This document shows, piece after piece, positions 16,884 to 25,685 of a stretch of DNA of 33,930 nt. Within the stretch, counting starts at the first letter, position 1, and every line of letters starts with the position of its first letter. The DNA comes from an uncultured Clostridium sp. (GTDB lineage Bacteria > Bacillota > Clostridia > TANB77 > CAG-508): NCBI GenBank assembly GCA_948435735.1, contig CAOJGX010000020.1, forward strand, positions 1-33,930, read 5' to 3'. The notes beneath the pieces were generated by a model, which had not been told where the DNA came from, made no database searches, and was given only the letters and a program-made list of their open reading frames with translations. Position numbers and translations under genes: made by a program.

Positions 16884-16923
16884 GTTCGTAGCCCGGTATT
16901 CTATCCAGCTAAACTACAGACGC
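16884..16923 (-). pseudogene. Orphan 5' half of host tRNA-Arg(ACG), attR
   Basis: This segment is identical to the 5' half of the complete tRNA at 16706-16745 and stops at the anticodon loop (core 16884-16893). It still has a strong promoter. Joined to the 3' half at 9538-9584 it would give a perfect tRNA-Arg(ACG). Transcription from here now runs into the element. Confidence 0.88.
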
Positions 16924-16932
16924 GTTATACAT

Positions 16933-16961
16933 ATTATAACGGAATTTCCAAAAAAAGTCAA
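16933..16961 (-). promoter_or_regulatory. Promoter of the split host tRNA-Arg gene
   Basis: Read on the minus strand: TTGACT (16956-16961), a 17-base spacer and TATAAT (16933-16938), upstream of the orphan tRNA 5' half. Confidence 0.85.
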
Positions 16962-16991
16962 TTGTTTTTAAAAATTAACCTGTTTTTTTTC

Positions 16992-17021
16992 ATAAAAAAT
17001 ACCAAGTCTTAAACTTGGTAT
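16992..17021 (-). terminator. proS terminator
   Basis: A perfect 9-bp stem (16999-17007 with 17013-17021), 5-nt loop, followed on the minus strand by a T-run. Confidence 0.85.
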
Positions 17022-17032
17022 AAAAATACTTT

Positions 17033-18469
17033 TTAATATTGCCTTCCCCAAACCACCATAATATCCGCTTTTTTACCGCAAATAGGGCAAGTATCGCCCA
17101 AATGCTCGTGCTCAAAAGGAATACATCTCGAATGTGCACCAGTAACTTCTTTTATTTTATTTTCACAAGACACGTCACCACACCACATTGTCTTAACATA
17201 CCCTTGATTATGCTCCAAATTCTTCAAAATTTCTTCTAAACTATAAGCAACAGACGTTTTAGAATGACGTCTTTCTAAACACGTCTCAAACATATTTTTT
17301 TGAATCTCTTCTAAAAGTTCTTCCAAACGACTCTCTAATTTTTCCAAAGCAACCGTTTCCTTCTCCAAAGTATCACGTCTTACCAAAACACATGCACCAT
17401 TTTCAATATCACGAGGCCCAAGTTCAATTCTAACTGGAACACCACGCATTTCCCAATCATTAAACTTAAAACCAGGAGAATAATGATCGCGATCATCTAA
17501 TTTAGTTCGAAAAACTTTTGATAATTTTTTTTCTAATTCACGAGTTGTTTCTAAAACTCCTTCTTTATGTTGTGCAATTGGAACAATTACCACTTGAATA
17601 GGTGCCACCTTTGGAGGCAATTTCAAGCCATGATTATCACCATGTGCCATAATAATTCCGCCAATTAATCTTGTACTAATTCCCCAAGAAGTCGTATAAC
17701 CAAAATCTTCTCCAGACTCACGAGTCTGAAATTTAATACCAAACGATTTTGAAAAATTCTGCCCCAAATAATGCGAAGTTCCAGCTTGCAAAGCTCTTCC
17801 ATCGTGCATCAAACATTCAACTGTATACGTATCAACTGCGCCAGCAAACTTTTCTTTTTCTGTTTTTCTTCCTTTTAAAACTGGAATAGCCAGTAAATTT
17901 TCGATGATATCAGCATAAATATCAAGCATCATTAATGTTCTTTCTTCAGCCTCTTTAGCAGTTTCGTGAACGGTGTGACCTTCTTGCCACAAAAACTCTC
18001 GTGAACGAAGAAATGGACGTGTTTCTTTTTCCCATCGTAACACATTACACCATTGATTGCCCAAAACTGGCAAATCTCTCCACGAATGAATCCATTTCGC
18101 ATACATGGTAGCAATCATTGTTTCAGAAGTAGGGCGGATACACAATTTTTCCTCCAATTCTTCTTCACCACCAAGCGTAACCCAAGCGACTTCTGGTGCA
18201 AAGCCTTCCACATGATCTTTTTCTTTATTCAACAAACTTTCAGGAATCAGCAAAGGCATGTAAAAATTTTGAATACCAACTTCTTTAAACTTTTGATCGG
18301 CATAATTTTGGATATTTTCCCAAATGGCATAACCATAAGGGCGAATGGTGATACAGCCTTTTGTTTCAGCATAATCAGCAAGTTCTGCTTTCAGAACAAC
18401 ATCCGTATACCATTGTGTAAAATTTTCTTCTATATTCGTAATTTCTTTCACAAAATTATCTTTTCCCAT
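17033..18469 (-). CDS. proS: Prolyl-tRNA synthetase (short form with C-terminal zinc-binding domain)
   Basis: A 478-aa class II synthetase charging tRNA-Pro. It is the shorter, archaeal/eukaryotic-like form (ProS type 3) without the bacterial editing insertion. Motif 2 is seen in [20 protein letters not shown] and motif 3 in the [20 protein letters not shown] region. The anticodon-binding domain ([12 protein letters not shown]) follows, and the C-terminus has a cysteine-containing domain ([12 protein letters not shown], then [20 protein letters not shown]). SD AAAGGAT lies upstream. It starts 27 nt after scpB and is probably in the same operon. All expected motifs are intact. Confidence 0.97.
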   Translation of the reverse strand: MGKDNFVKEITNIEENFTQWYTDVVLKAELADYAETKGCITIRPYGYAIWENIQNYADQKFKEVGIQNFYMPLLIPESLLNKEKDHVEGFAPEVAWVTLGGEEELEEKLCIRPTSETMIATMYAKWIHSWRDLPVLGNQWCNVLRWEKETRPFLRSREFLWQEGHTVHETAKEAEERTLMMLDIYADIIENLLAIPVLKGRKTEKEKFAGAVDTYTVECLMHDGRALQAGTSHYLGQNFSKSFGIKFQTRESGEDFGYTTSWGISTRLIGGIIMAHGDNHGLKLPPKVAPIQVVIVPIAQHKEGVLETTRELEKKLSKVFRTKLDDRDHYSPGFKFNDWEMRGVPVRIELGPRDIENGACVLVRRDTLEKETVALEKLESRLEELLEEIQKNMFETCLERRHSKTSVAYSLEEILKNLEHNQGYVKTMWCGDVSCENKIKEVTGAHSRCIPFEHEHLGDTCPICGKKADIMVVWGRQY

Positions 18470-18496
18470 AAAATCAATCCTTTCTTGTTTAAAATA

Positions 18497-19081
18497 TTAC
18501 TCTGTTTCATCTGTTTGGGGGCCTTCCATCGGCAAATCATCAATCACGATTTGCTCATTCTCATCTAATTTATAACGTGGCAGTTCTGGTAATTCCTCCA
18601 AATTTGAAATACCAAACATTTTCAAAAAATTATCCGTTACTTGATACATCGTAGGCTTGCCAGGCGCATCTAATTTTCCAGTTGCCTCAATCAATTCAAA
18701 TTCCAATAATTTATAAACCGTTCCATCGGAATTAACACCACGGATAGTTTCAATCTGCGAACGTGTAATATTGGGATTATACGCAATAATAGACAGAGTT
18801 TCCAAAGCTGCATTCGAAAGAGAAGGTTTGATTCGATTATCCAACAAAGGATAAATATATTCATAATATTCTTTTTTCGTCACCAATTGATAACTATCTT
18901 TCACAGCAATCAATTCAATACCACTGTCTTCAGCACTATATTTTTGTCTCAATAATTCAAGAATTGCTTTCACTTCATCTTCATTCATTTCCAAAGCACT
19001 CATCAAATTTTTAATATTCACTTCTTTTCCATTGGCAAACAGCATAGCTTCTATAATTGCTTGACTTTTTTTATACTCCAT
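18497..19081 (-). CDS. scpB: Segregation and condensation protein B
   Basis: A 194-aa ScpB, the winged-helix partner of the SMC-ScpA condensin that organises chromosomes. SQAIIEAMLFANGKEV at the N-terminus and ETLSIIAYNPNITRSQIETI then RGVNSDGTVYKLLE in the second winged helix are diagnostic. An ATG four codons upstream (19093) is possible, but GGAGG lies 6 nt before 19081 and the promoter start point falls close to 19097, so 19081 is preferred. It leads an operon with proS. scpA is not in the window. Confidence 0.95.
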   Translation of the reverse strand: MEYKKSQAIIEAMLFANGKEVNIKNLMSALEMNEDEVKAILELLRQKYSAEDSGIELIAVKDSYQLVTKKEYYEYIYPLLDNRIKPSLSNAALETLSIIAYNPNITRSQIETIRGVNSDGTVYKLLEFELIEATGKLDAPGKPTMYQVTDNFLKMFGISNLEELPELPRYKLDENEQIVIDDLPMEGPQTDETE

Positions 19082-19103
19082 TTTTTCCTCCATCCTGTAC
19101 CTT

Positions 19104-19132
19104 ATTATGACATGAAATCCTTAAAATGTCAA
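19104..19132 (-). promoter_or_regulatory. scpB-proS promoter
   Basis: Minus strand: TTGACA (19127-19132), 17-base spacer, CATAAT (19104-19109). Confidence 0.8.
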
Positions 19133-19142
19133 TATTTTCCTA

Positions 19143-20090
19143 TCATACACGCAAATTCTTAATTTGCTTTACTTCCTTATACAATTTATCAATATGAGCA
19201 CGTCTTACTTCATAAGCTTTTTGCAATTCATCTAACATCGTAGGTAATTTGTCAATTTCCTCGTTTGCATGTAAAATATAGTTTGCACTTTGCCTGAAAT
19301 ATTCCTGTTTTTCAGGATTTGATGTTGCCTGCATTTTTTTGTAATAGGGAAAAGCACTTTTTAGACGTTTTATTTCCGATTTCAAAAAATCTAAATAATC
19401 CGCACGAGCACTAATTTCATACTCGGTATCATCAATCACCACTTTAAATAAAGCCTTTAGGACTTTTTTATCAATTTTTCCAACCATGGTTTCAGGCGAT
19501 AAAAATCGAATTTTTCCTGTTTTTTCATTTTTCATACTAGGTTTTGCATGGTCAATCAAAATATTCAAAGTTTCAATAATGCCAACATGTGTTTTATATT
19601 GACGTTTTGCAGTAATCGCTTCAAATTCATCAGCAACACGAATAATCTGAGCCTCATAAGGAATCTCTTTTCCCGTTACGCCATTTGGATAACCACTGCC
19701 ATCTAAACCTTCATGATGATACAAAGTACCAGCAGCATAGGGACGCAATTTTGGGTCTTTCATGCACATATCGTAGCCAATTTTCGTGTGTGTTTTCATA
19801 ATTTCGTATTCTTCTGGGGTTAATTTGGAAGTTTTTTGCAAAATAGCAGGTGGAATAAAGATTTTCCCGATATCATGAATATACGCACAAGTTGTGCAAT
19901 AAACAGTAAAGCCTTTATCTAAATGCAAATGTTCGCATATACGACAGGTGATCGAAGCGACATTTTCAGAATGTCTACGTGTATAAGCATCCAAGCCGTC
20001 TAACATCTTTAATTGATAGCGAATTTTTTCGTTCAAATTATAAGATTTGATGGTGGTAGAGTTATAAAAATCAAATTTTTCGCTTTTCAT
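19143..20090 (-). CDS. HD-GYP domain protein (cyclic-di-GMP phosphodiesterase-like)
   Basis: A 315-aa protein. The HD-GYP domain (about residues 30-190) shows HDIGKIFIPPAIL, the HHEGLDGSGYPNG signature and the RVADEFEAIT region, so the metal ligands are present. A helical C-terminal region (about 200-315) with no recognised domain follows, partly coiled-coil-like. There is no N-terminal sensor and no membrane segment, so it is cytoplasmic. SD AAGGAG precedes ATG at 20090. It could hydrolyse cyclic-di-GMP or a related dinucleotide; no GGDEF partner is in the window. Confidence 0.88.
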   Translation of the reverse strand: MKSEKFDFYNSTTIKSYNLNEKIRYQLKMLDGLDAYTRRHSENVASITCRICEHLHLDKGFTVYCTTCAYIHDIGKIFIPPAILQKTSKLTPEEYEIMKTHTKIGYDMCMKDPKLRPYAAGTLYHHEGLDGSGYPNGVTGKEIPYEAQIIRVADEFEAITAKRQYKTHVGIIETLNILIDHAKPSMKNEKTGKIRFLSPETMVGKIDKKVLKALFKVVIDDTEYEISARADYLDFLKSEIKRLKSAFPYYKKMQATSNPEKQEYFRQSANYILHANEEIDKLPTMLDELQKAYEVRRAHIDKLYKEVKQIKNLRV

Positions 20091-20449
20091 GGGTTTATTC
20101 TCCTTAAAATGATATAGTCTATTGTATCGTTTAAATGGCGGAAGGTCAAGAGAAAAAATTGCGTTTTGGTAAATTTTAAAATAGAAAAAATTCGATTTAA
20201 GCGATTTTTTTGAAAATTTAGAGAAAAATGACTAAAAACTCAAAAAAGTCGCAAAAAAGTATTTTTCTTGATTTTTTAGAGGCATAAAAAGAGTTGGTAT
20301 CAGAAAAATGACTTTTTGGATGAAGCGTTAGGAGGCAAAATAAGGTGGGTTTTATTAAAAAGTATACATAACATACCAGAAGGAGGGAAAGGTGCCTTAA
20401 AATGCTTTTAAGACGTTTTTAAGGGCATATGAAAAAATAGAAAATGGTA
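20091..20449. other. Non-coding region downstream of the antisense RNA promoter
   Basis: No gene is supported in these 359 bases between the HD-GYP start and the antisense RNA promoter. Small hairpins are present, for example CTTAAAA/TTTTAAG around 20396-20412, as are two SD-like purine runs (near 20330 and 20382) that lead only to ORFs of fewer than ten codons. Confidence 0.4.
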
Positions 20450-20477
20450 TTGACAAAATACAAAAAACGAGTATAAT
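20450..20477 (+). promoter_or_regulatory. Promoter of antisense RNA
   Basis: TTGACA (20450-20455), 16-base spacer and TATAAT (20472-20477), placing the start near 20484. Confidence 0.85.
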
Positions 20478-20483
20478 ATAAAT

Positions 20484-20587
20484 TAAGTGAACTTAAGAAA
20501 TAAAAAGATATCATTTCTTAAGAAAGAAAAATGCTTTTCAAAGTAAAAAATTAAAAAACTGTAGTGCTGGTGACACTACAGTTTTTA
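20484..20587 (+). ncRNA. Candidate type I antitoxin RNA
   Basis: A transcript of about 100 nt runs from a consensus promoter to the strong terminator at 20554-20586 and has no credible coding region. Its 5' end forms a perfect 10-bp hairpin (20492-20501 with 20513-20522). It carries GAACTTAAGAAATA (20489-20502) and ATGCTTTT (20531-20538). Both recur on the same strand at 20730-20743 and 20778-20785, where they lie in the leader of the convergent minus-strand mRNA, so the RNA can pair with that leader at two sites as well as through the shared terminator. This is the layout of the par/Fst antitoxin RNA II. Existence of the RNA is predicted, not shown. Confidence 0.7.
20554..20586. terminator. 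Shared bidirectional terminator of the convergent pair
   Basis: Perfect 13-bp stem (20554-20566 with 20574-20586), 7-nt loop, with an A-tract on one side and a T-tract on the other. It serves both the antisense RNA and the small minus-strand gene. Confidence 0.92.
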
Positions 20588-20589
20588 TT

Positions 20590-20703
20590 TTACTTAGAAT
20601 TCATGATGTCTAAAATAAGTTTTATAATTTCTAAAGTTATTTTTAAAGCTGTTATAAAACTATGTAAAAAGTGTCTAAGTTTTTGTTGAAAAATGCGTTT
20701 CAT
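20590..20703 (-). CDS. Small amphipathic peptide, candidate type I toxin (Fst-like layout)
   Basis: A 37-codon gene starting MKRIFQQKLRHFLH and ending IIKLILDIMNSK. The centre is a hydrophobic/amphipathic helix (about residues 11-34) with charged ends, as in membrane-acting type I toxins. A very strong SD (AAAGGGGGTGA) lies 10 nt before the ATG. A consensus promoter (TTGACA-17-TATAAT, 20820-20848) gives a leader of about 110 nt with an 8-bp hairpin (ATGCTTTT/AAAAGCAT), and a terminator follows directly. The leader can pair with the convergent antisense RNA. I see no clear sequence match to known Fst peptides. Toxicity is inferred from the architecture. A KAP NTPase gene lies upstream in the opposite direction. 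Confidence 0.72.
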   Translation of the reverse strand: MKRIFQQKLRHFLHSFITALKITLEIIKLILDIMNSK

Positions 20704-20819
20704 ATCTGTATCACCCCCTTTCAATAATGGAACTTAAGAAATAGGGTTTAGATATTTATAAATTTAATTTGGGAAACATGCTTTTGAATAAAAGCATCCT
20801 TGAAAAATAAATTTTATTT

Positions 20820-20848
20820 ATTATATACAACTGTAATTTGTGTGTCAA
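20820..20848 (-). promoter_or_regulatory. Promoter of the small peptide gene
   Basis: Minus strand: TTGACA (20843-20848), 17-base spacer, TATAAT (20820-20825); a full consensus promoter. Confidence 0.9.
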
Positions 20849-20962
20849 TGTTTTTTTATTTTTCATCTTGAAAATTTAAAAAATATATTATAAAATACAA
20901 AGAAATAAAATAAACAAAAATGGAAAAAATACTACCAATCGATAAAAATAAAAGGAGAACCA

Positions 20963-22981
20963 ATGGAAGAATTAATAGAAAGCATACTAGACTACGTAAG
21001 AGCCGACTACACCGACTATGCCATTATGATTAATGGGGAATGGGGAAGCGGAAAAACGCATTTTTGGAACAACAAAGTCCGCAATAAAATTGAATCTTTG
21101 CAACTAAATGGCCGCAAATATTCCACGATTTATATGTCACTTTACGGAATATCAAATTTAGAAGATATCAGCAAAAAAATATTCATTGAAACCACGCAAT
21201 TAATGGATAAAAATTTGAAAAAATATATGGATTCACACGGCCAAACCACCATTCCAGAATATGCCAAAACAGGTCTTGACATGGCGAATTTTTTTGGTGT
21301 CACCAAAAATGGTGAAAAAATTGATTATGGTGAATTTTTTGCCACCAATAATAAAATTCTATGTTTTGACGATTTAGAAAGAGCCAATGTTGATGTAATT
21401 GATATTTTAGGTTATATCAACAATTTTGTGGAACATGACCACATCAAAACCATCATTATTTGTAACGAAAAAGAGCTTTCCACCAAACTAAAAAGTTCCA
21501 ATTTGGAAATGAAAACCTTTATTGCAACGTATCTTTTAGATAAAGAAGGAAATTTATTGCAAACCGACAAACCAATGGTAGAAAAAATCGCAGACAAAAT
21601 CGAATACGTTTTCGATAAGGCAAACGATTACGAAAGAATCAAAGAAAAACTAATTGGGGAAACCTTTGAATATGCCCCAAAATTCAATTATATTATCAAT
21701 GGACTTTTGATGCGTTTTGAAAATGATAAAGATTTAATTACGTTTTTGCGACAGCATACAAATTTGATTACCAATACATTTATGAAATCTGGAACACGAA
21801 ACTTAAGAATTTTGAAGCATGCTTTGAACGATTTCAAGAAAGTATTTGAAAATGTCAATAAAGCGTATCCTAATACGAATTTAAGAGTTTTACAAACCAT
21901 GCTGATTTTTACGATTGCGGTTTCTTTTGAAATCAAATCTGGTAAAATTACGAAAGATAAATTCATCAATATTAATAGCAATGAAGAATATAAGGCAATC
22001 CTAGTTTCATCAAGGGTTTTGATGGATAACAGACAATATTATATTAAAGAATTTGATAATAATTATTACTTCAATTTTAAATCCGATTATCGTTTCTTCA
22101 AATTTATTGAAGTATACGTCAGAACCAGAATTTTTGATATGAAACTGTTTAAAGATGACATGGAAAACATCATCAAAACCATTGATACAGAAAAATTACC
22201 GGGCTACAAAAGATTGCTTACCGAAGAATATTGGAAAATTTCAGATGACCAATTTCCAGGTGTTATCGAAGAAGTTATCCAAGATATTGAGCAAGGCAAT
22301 CTTAAATTAATTGAAATCGTCAAATTATTTGCTTATTTTAGCTATTTTAGTAGACGAAAATTAATTGATTATGATATGCCAACCATTAAAGATATGTTCA
22401 TCGAAGGCATGGATAGAGTAGCGGAAACATCAGAGTATTGCGATAATATAGAAGAAGAATTAACCAGAATCGGAATTGATATGAGTGACGATATGGACGA
22501 AATATTAAAATATTTCCATGAATTAAACAGCCATTTAGAACAAAAAATGTATGAACAAAAGGCAGATGACATTTTCAAATGTATTCCAATGCGTATGGAA
22601 GCTTTTTATGATAATTTTGATAGTCAATGTATGGAAAAAGCGATTTTAAATTACTATGACCCTTATAAAATGTTCCAGAGAATTATGTGTGCTAGCAATG
22701 AAGACATTGTCTTAATCAAAGAAATGTTGGTCGAAAGAGCCAAGAAATATACGAAAGTGATGCGCCCAGAATTAGAATTTATTATCAAATTAAAAAGAAT
22801 TATTGATGATTATTATAAAGCAAGGGATGTTAGTATTAAAATGGTAATGCTAAAAGAATTTTCAAATGATTTAGATACGATCATTCATTTATATGGGAAT
22901 GAAGCAACGCAGTATTTGATTAGTGAAAACAACAGTACCTATATCGATGATGAATTAAATGAGGTGAATTTTGATGTTTAA
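20963..22981 (+). CDS. KAP-type P-loop NTPase
   Basis: A 672-aa protein. Walker A is GEWGSGKTH (K31, T32) and Walker B is CFDDLERAN (D136, D137), both typical of the KAP family named after Kidins220/ARMS and the phage-exclusion protein PifA. No membrane segment is inserted in the NTPase core, so it looks cytoplasmic. The C-terminal 400 residues are helical with no recognised domain. SD AAAGGAG precedes the ATG. It overlaps nfo by 8 nt, so the two are translationally coupled. It sits next to the candidate type I toxin-antitoxin pair. A phage-defence role is possible from family and context but is not shown. Confidence 0.8.
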   Translation: MEELIESILDYVRADYTDYAIMINGEWGSGKTHFWNNKVRNKIESLQLNGRKYSTIYMSLYGISNLEDISKKIFIETTQLMDKNLKKYMDSHGQTTIPEYAKTGLDMANFFGVTKNGEKIDYGEFFATNNKILCFDDLERANVDVIDILGYINNFVEHDHIKTIIICNEKELSTKLKSSNLEMKTFIATYLLDKEGNLLQTDKPMVEKIADKIEYVFDKANDYERIKEKLIGETFEYAPKFNYIINGLLMRFENDKDLITFLRQHTNLITNTFMKSGTRNLRILKHALNDFKKVFENVNKAYPNTNLRVLQTMLIFTIAVSFEIKSGKITKDKFININSNEEYKAILVSSRVLMDNRQYYIKEFDNNYYFNFKSDYRFFKFIEVYVRTRIFDMKLFKDDMENIIKTIDTEKLPGYKRLLTEEYWKISDDQFPGVIEEVIQDIEQGNLKLIEIVKLFAYFSYFSRRKLIDYDMPTIKDMFIEGMDRVAETSEYCDNIEEELTRIGIDMSDDMDEILKYFHELNSHLEQKMYEQKADDIFKCIPMRMEAFYDNFDSQCMEKAILNYYDPYKMFQRIMCASNEDIVLIKEMLVERAKKYTKVMRPELEFIIKLKRIIDDYYKARDVSIKMVMLKEFSNDLDTIIHLYGNEATQYLISENNSTYIDDELNEVNFDV

Positions 22982-23816
22982 AATAGGAAGTCATTTATCA
23001 GCAGCTAAAGGCTATGCAAATATGGCTAAAGAAGCCCATCAGATTGGGGCAAATACATTCCAGTTTTTCACGAGAAATCCGCGAGGTGGAAATGCCAAAC
23101 CAATTGATGAAAACGATATTGCTGAATTTAAAAAATTATGCCAAGAGTATGGAATTGATGTGATTTTAGCACATGCACCCTATACACTAAATTGTTGTTC
23201 TGCCAAACCAGACATTCGCGAGTTTGCGATTAACATGATGAAAGATGATTTAGAAAGGATGGAATATACGCCTCATAATTTATACAATTTTCATCCAGGA
23301 AGCCATGTCGGCCAAGGGGAGGAAGTAGGAATTCAGTATATTATAGATGCTCTTAATATTGTTCTGAAAACAGAACAAAGCACAACTGTTTTGTTAGAAA
23401 CTATGGCAGGAAAAGGAAGCGAAATTGGAAGCAAATTTGAGGAAATTAGACAGATTATCGATGGTGTAAAATTACAAGAAAAGCTAGGTGTATGTTTAGA
23501 TACCTGTCATGTTTCTGATGCAGGGTATGATATTGTAAATGATTTAGACAATGTTTTAGAGCAATTTGACCAAGTAATTGGATTAGATAGATTAAAAGCG
23601 ATTCACTTAAATGATAGTATGAATCCACTTGCGAGTCATAAAGATAGGCACCAGAAAATTGGAGAAGGAACGATTGGGTTAGAGGCCTTTGAAAGAATTA
23701 TCAATCACCCGAAATTAAGGAATTTGCCATTTTTCTTGGAAACGCCAAATGAACTAGAAGGATATGCAAAGGAAATTGCTGTATTGAAACAGATGTATAA
23801 AAGAAAGAATAATTGA
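22974..23816 (+). CDS. nfo: Endonuclease IV (AP endonuclease)
   Basis: A 280-aa TIM-barrel, zinc-dependent AP endonuclease of base excision repair. It has GSHLSAAKG at the N-terminus, [34 protein letters not shown] and HLNDS, then [11 protein letters not shown], so the metal ligands are complete. ATG at 22974 is preferred over an adjacent TTG. Its SD, GAGGTG, lies inside the end of the KAP gene, and the start overlaps that gene's stop by 8 nt. No promoter of its own is obvious. Two further DNA-repair genes (ogg, addB) follow in the next 8 kb. Confidence 0.97.
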   Translation: MFKIGSHLSAAKGYANMAKEAHQIGANTFQFFTRNPRGGNAKPIDENDIAEFKKLCQEYGIDVILAHAPYTLNCCSAKPDIREFAINMMKDDLERMEYTPHNLYNFHPGSHVGQGEEVGIQYIIDALNIVLKTEQSTTVLLETMAGKGSEIGSKFEEIRQIIDGVKLQEKLGVCLDTCHVSDAGYDIVNDLDNVLEQFDQVIGLDRLKAIHLNDSMNPLASHKDRHQKIGEGTIGLEAFERIINHPKLRNLPFFLETPNELEGYAKEIAVLKQMYKRKNN

Positions 23817-23825
23817 AAAAAACGC

Positions 23826-23854
23826 TTGCATTTTTTTCTTGAATGTGATATAGT
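23826..23854 (+). promoter_or_regulatory. Promoter of zinc-ribbon peptide gene
   Basis: TTGCAT (23826-23831), 17-base spacer, TATAGT (23849-23854). The leader to the ATG at 23965 is about 100 nt, without a clear fold. Confidence 0.65.
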
Positions 23855-23964
23855 AAAAAAGTCCAAAAGACGATCGAGAATTTATTTTAGGATATTTACC
23901 TTCTTTTTTAGATTGGTTAAGTACGAAAAGTAATTCAAATCAGTTTTAAAAGGAGGTAAGTAAA

Positions 23965-24132
23965 ATGGAAACAATGGAAGATATAACACTTGTATGCAAA
24001 GATTGTGGCAAAGAATTTGTTTTTACAGCTGGAGAACAACAATTTTTTGCAGAAAAAGGTTTTACCAATCAACCAGTAAGATGTCCAGCTTGTAGAAAAG
24101 CTAGGAAACAGCAAAATAATAACAATTATTAA
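23965..24132 (+). CDS. Small zinc-ribbon protein
   Basis: A 55-aa protein with two CxxC knuckles: [12 protein letters not shown] (C11, C14) and [10 protein letters not shown] (C40, C43). The spacing and the [14 protein letters not shown] segment between them match the short zinc-ribbon family found in many Firmicutes (zf-trcl type). A strong SD (AAAGGAGG) and its own promoter and terminator make it a monocistronic gene. The basic tail (RKARKQQ) could bind nucleic acid. Function is unknown. Confidence 0.88.
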   Translation: METMEDITLVCKDCGKEFVFTAGEQQFFAEKGFTNQPVRCPACRKARKQQNNNNY

Positions 24133-24161
24133 AGCAAGGAATCAAGATAAAACTTTTTGAT

Positions 24162-24188
24162 GGCACTAATTTAATTAGTGTCTTTTTT
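24162..24188 (+). terminator. Terminator after zinc-ribbon gene
   Basis: 9-bp stem (24162-24170 with 24174-24182, one G-U pair), 3-nt loop, T6 run. Confidence 0.88.
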
Positions 24189-24215
24189 ATAGCAAAAATA
24201 AAAGAAAAGAATTAC

Positions 24216-24244
24216 TTGAAAAAAATTGTTTTGCATGATACAAT
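24216..24244 (+). promoter_or_regulatory. dapL promoter
   Basis: TTGAAA (24216-24221), 17-base spacer, TACAAT (24239-24244). Confidence 0.7.
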
Positions 24245-24305
24245 CAACAAAAAGAATAATAATTTATTTTTTATGCCATATAATCCTATAGAAAGAAGGG
24301 AAAAT

Positions 24306-25535
24306 ATGATTCAAGTAAATGAAAATTTTTTAGCTTTACAAGATAGTTATTTGTTTTCAACAATCGCCAAAAAAGTAGCGGAGTTTACAGCTCAAAATCC
24401 AGACAAAAAAGTCATAAAACTAGGGATTGGAGATGTCACAAGACCAATTGTTCCAGCCGTTGTAGAAGCGATGAAAAAGGCAATTGACGAACAAGGCAAA
24501 CCAGAAACGTTTAGAGGTTATGGCCCAGAACAAGGGTATGAATTTTTAAGGGAGAAAATTGCTACCTTTGATTACCAAAAAAGAGGAGTAGAGATTGCAC
24601 TAGATGAAATTTTCGTTTCAGATGGAGCTAAGTGCGATTGCGGAAATATTGTCGATATTTTTGGAATGGATAATATTGTTGCCATCACTGATCCCGTGTA
24701 TCCAGTTTATTTAGATACCAATGTTATGGCAGGAAGAGCAGGCCAATATAACCAAGAAAAAGGAACTTATGAAAATATAATCTATATGCCAGCAACAGCA
24801 GAAAATGGATTTGTACCAGATTTTCCAGAAAAAACACCAGATATGATTTACTTATGTTTACCAAACAATCCAACAGGAACGACTTTGACCAAAACCGAAT
24901 TAAAAAAATGGGTAGATTATGCCAAAAAGAATCAAGCAATTATTTTATTTGATGCAGCGTATGAGGCATTTATCAGCCAATCAGACGTACCTCATACGAT
25001 TTATGAAATCGAAGGGGCAAAAGAAGTCGCGATTGAATTTAAAAGCTTTTCCAAAACAGCAGGATTTACTGGGATTCGCTGTGCTTATACAGTGGTTCCA
25101 AAAGAATTAAAAGGATATACCAAATTAGGGGAAGAAGTGGCGATTCACAGCTTATGGAATAGACGTCATGGAACGAAATTTAACGGTGTTTCCTATCCAG
25201 TACAGCGTGCAGCAGAAGCAGTTTATTCCGAAGAAGGCCAAAAGCAGATAAAAGAAAATATTAGCTATTATATGGAAAATGCGAAAGTGATAAAAGAAGG
25301 CCTAAAAGAAGCTGGATATACAGTATTTGGTGGAGTAAATGCACCGTATATCTGGCTAAAGTGTCCAGAAGGAATGACTTCGTGGGAATTTTTTGATAAA
25401 TTATTAAAAGAGGCCAATGTTGTTGGAACTCCGGGTGTAGGTTTTGGCCCAAGCGGAGAAGGATATTTCCGTTTGACTGCTTTCGGTACAAAGGAGAATA
25501 CAGTAGAGGCAATTCGTAGAATCCAAAAAATATAG
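24306..25535 (+). CDS. dapL: LL-diaminopimelate aminotransferase
   Basis: A 409-aa PLP enzyme that converts tetrahydrodipicolinate to LL-diaminopimelate in one step for lysine and peptidoglycan synthesis. [17 protein letters not shown], the [12 protein letters not shown] stretch, PNNPTGTTL and the PLP lysine K250 in [12 protein letters not shown] are all present. The C-terminal [16 protein letters not shown] is typical of DapL. ATG at 24306 is preferred: SD AGAAGGGA lies just upstream, and the earlier in-frame TTG (24216) is part of the promoter. Monocistronic, with its own promoter and terminator. I see no lysine riboswitch. Confidence 0.96.
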   Translation: MIQVNENFLALQDSYLFSTIAKKVAEFTAQNPDKKVIKLGIGDVTRPIVPAVVEAMKKAIDEQGKPETFRGYGPEQGYEFLREKIATFDYQKRGVEIALDEIFVSDGAKCDCGNIVDIFGMDNIVAITDPVYPVYLDTNVMAGRAGQYNQEKGTYENIIYMPATAENGFVPDFPEKTPDMIYLCLPNNPTGTTLTKTELKKWVDYAKKNQAIILFDAAYEAFISQSDVPHTIYEIEGAKEVAIEFKSFSKTAGFTGIRCAYTVVPKELKGYTKLGEEVAIHSLWNRRHGTKFNGVSYPVQRAAEAVYSEEGQKQIKENISYYMENAKVIKEGLKEAGYTVFGGVNAPYIWLKCPEGMTSWEFFDKLLKEANVVGTPGVGFGPSGEGYFRLTAFGTKENTVEAIRRIQKI

Positions 25536-25541
25536 AGATGA

Positions 25542-25573
25542 AATGATGGTGATGAAAATCATCATTATTTTTT
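25542..25573 (+). terminator. dapL terminator
   Basis: AATGATG (25542-25548) pairs with CATCATT (25560-25566), followed by a T7 run. Confidence 0.8.
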
Positions 25574-25604
25574 TGTAATATTTAATGATTATCAGATTAA
25601 CTAA

Positions 25605-25633
25605 TTGACATCTATCTCATAAATTTATATAAT
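25605..25633 (+). promoter_or_regulatory. ogg operon promoter
   Basis: TTGACA (25605-25610), 17-base spacer, TATAAT (25628-25633): full consensus. It drives ogg, the transglutaminase-like gene and probably addB. Confidence 0.9.
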
Positions 25634-25685
25634 ATAATTAGAGGAATTGTAACTAAAAAACATATAAAAAATAGATAGGAGTAAA

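Larger units (their letters stand above)
9575..16893. mobile_element. Integrated 7.3-kb element in the anticodon loop of tRNA-Arg(ACG)
   Basis: The limits are the identical cores GTTCGTAGCC at 9575-9584 and 16884-16893. Rejoining the outside flanks rebuilds a complete tRNA-Arg(ACG) with a TTGACT-17-TATAAT promoter and a terminator. Joining the inner ends gives GTTCGG-TTCGTAG-CCGAAC, perfect 6-bp inverted arms around a 7-bp centre that equals the anticodon loop, which is the expected core geometry for a tyrosine recombinase. The element carries a control region, a replication-relaxation-like gene, SDR and HAD cargo, three regulators, an integrase and a complete tRNA-Arg copy. It has no recognisable coupling protein or type IV secretion genes and no phage structural genes, so it is either a small mobilisable element or a remnant. 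Confidence 0.88.
20489..20785. repeat. Two direct repeats shared by the antisense RNA and the toxin leader
   Basis: GAACTTAAGAAATA at 20489-20502 and 20730-20743 (14 of 14 identical), and ATGCTTTT at 20531-20538 and 20778-20785. The order is kept and the spacing is similar (42 and 48 bases). They resemble the DRa/DRb interaction repeats of par loci. Confidence 0.75.

Noticed and set aside
24133..24305. Lysine riboswitch before dapL
   Set aside because: The leader is about 55 nt after the promoter, too short for a lysine riboswitch, and is unstructured.
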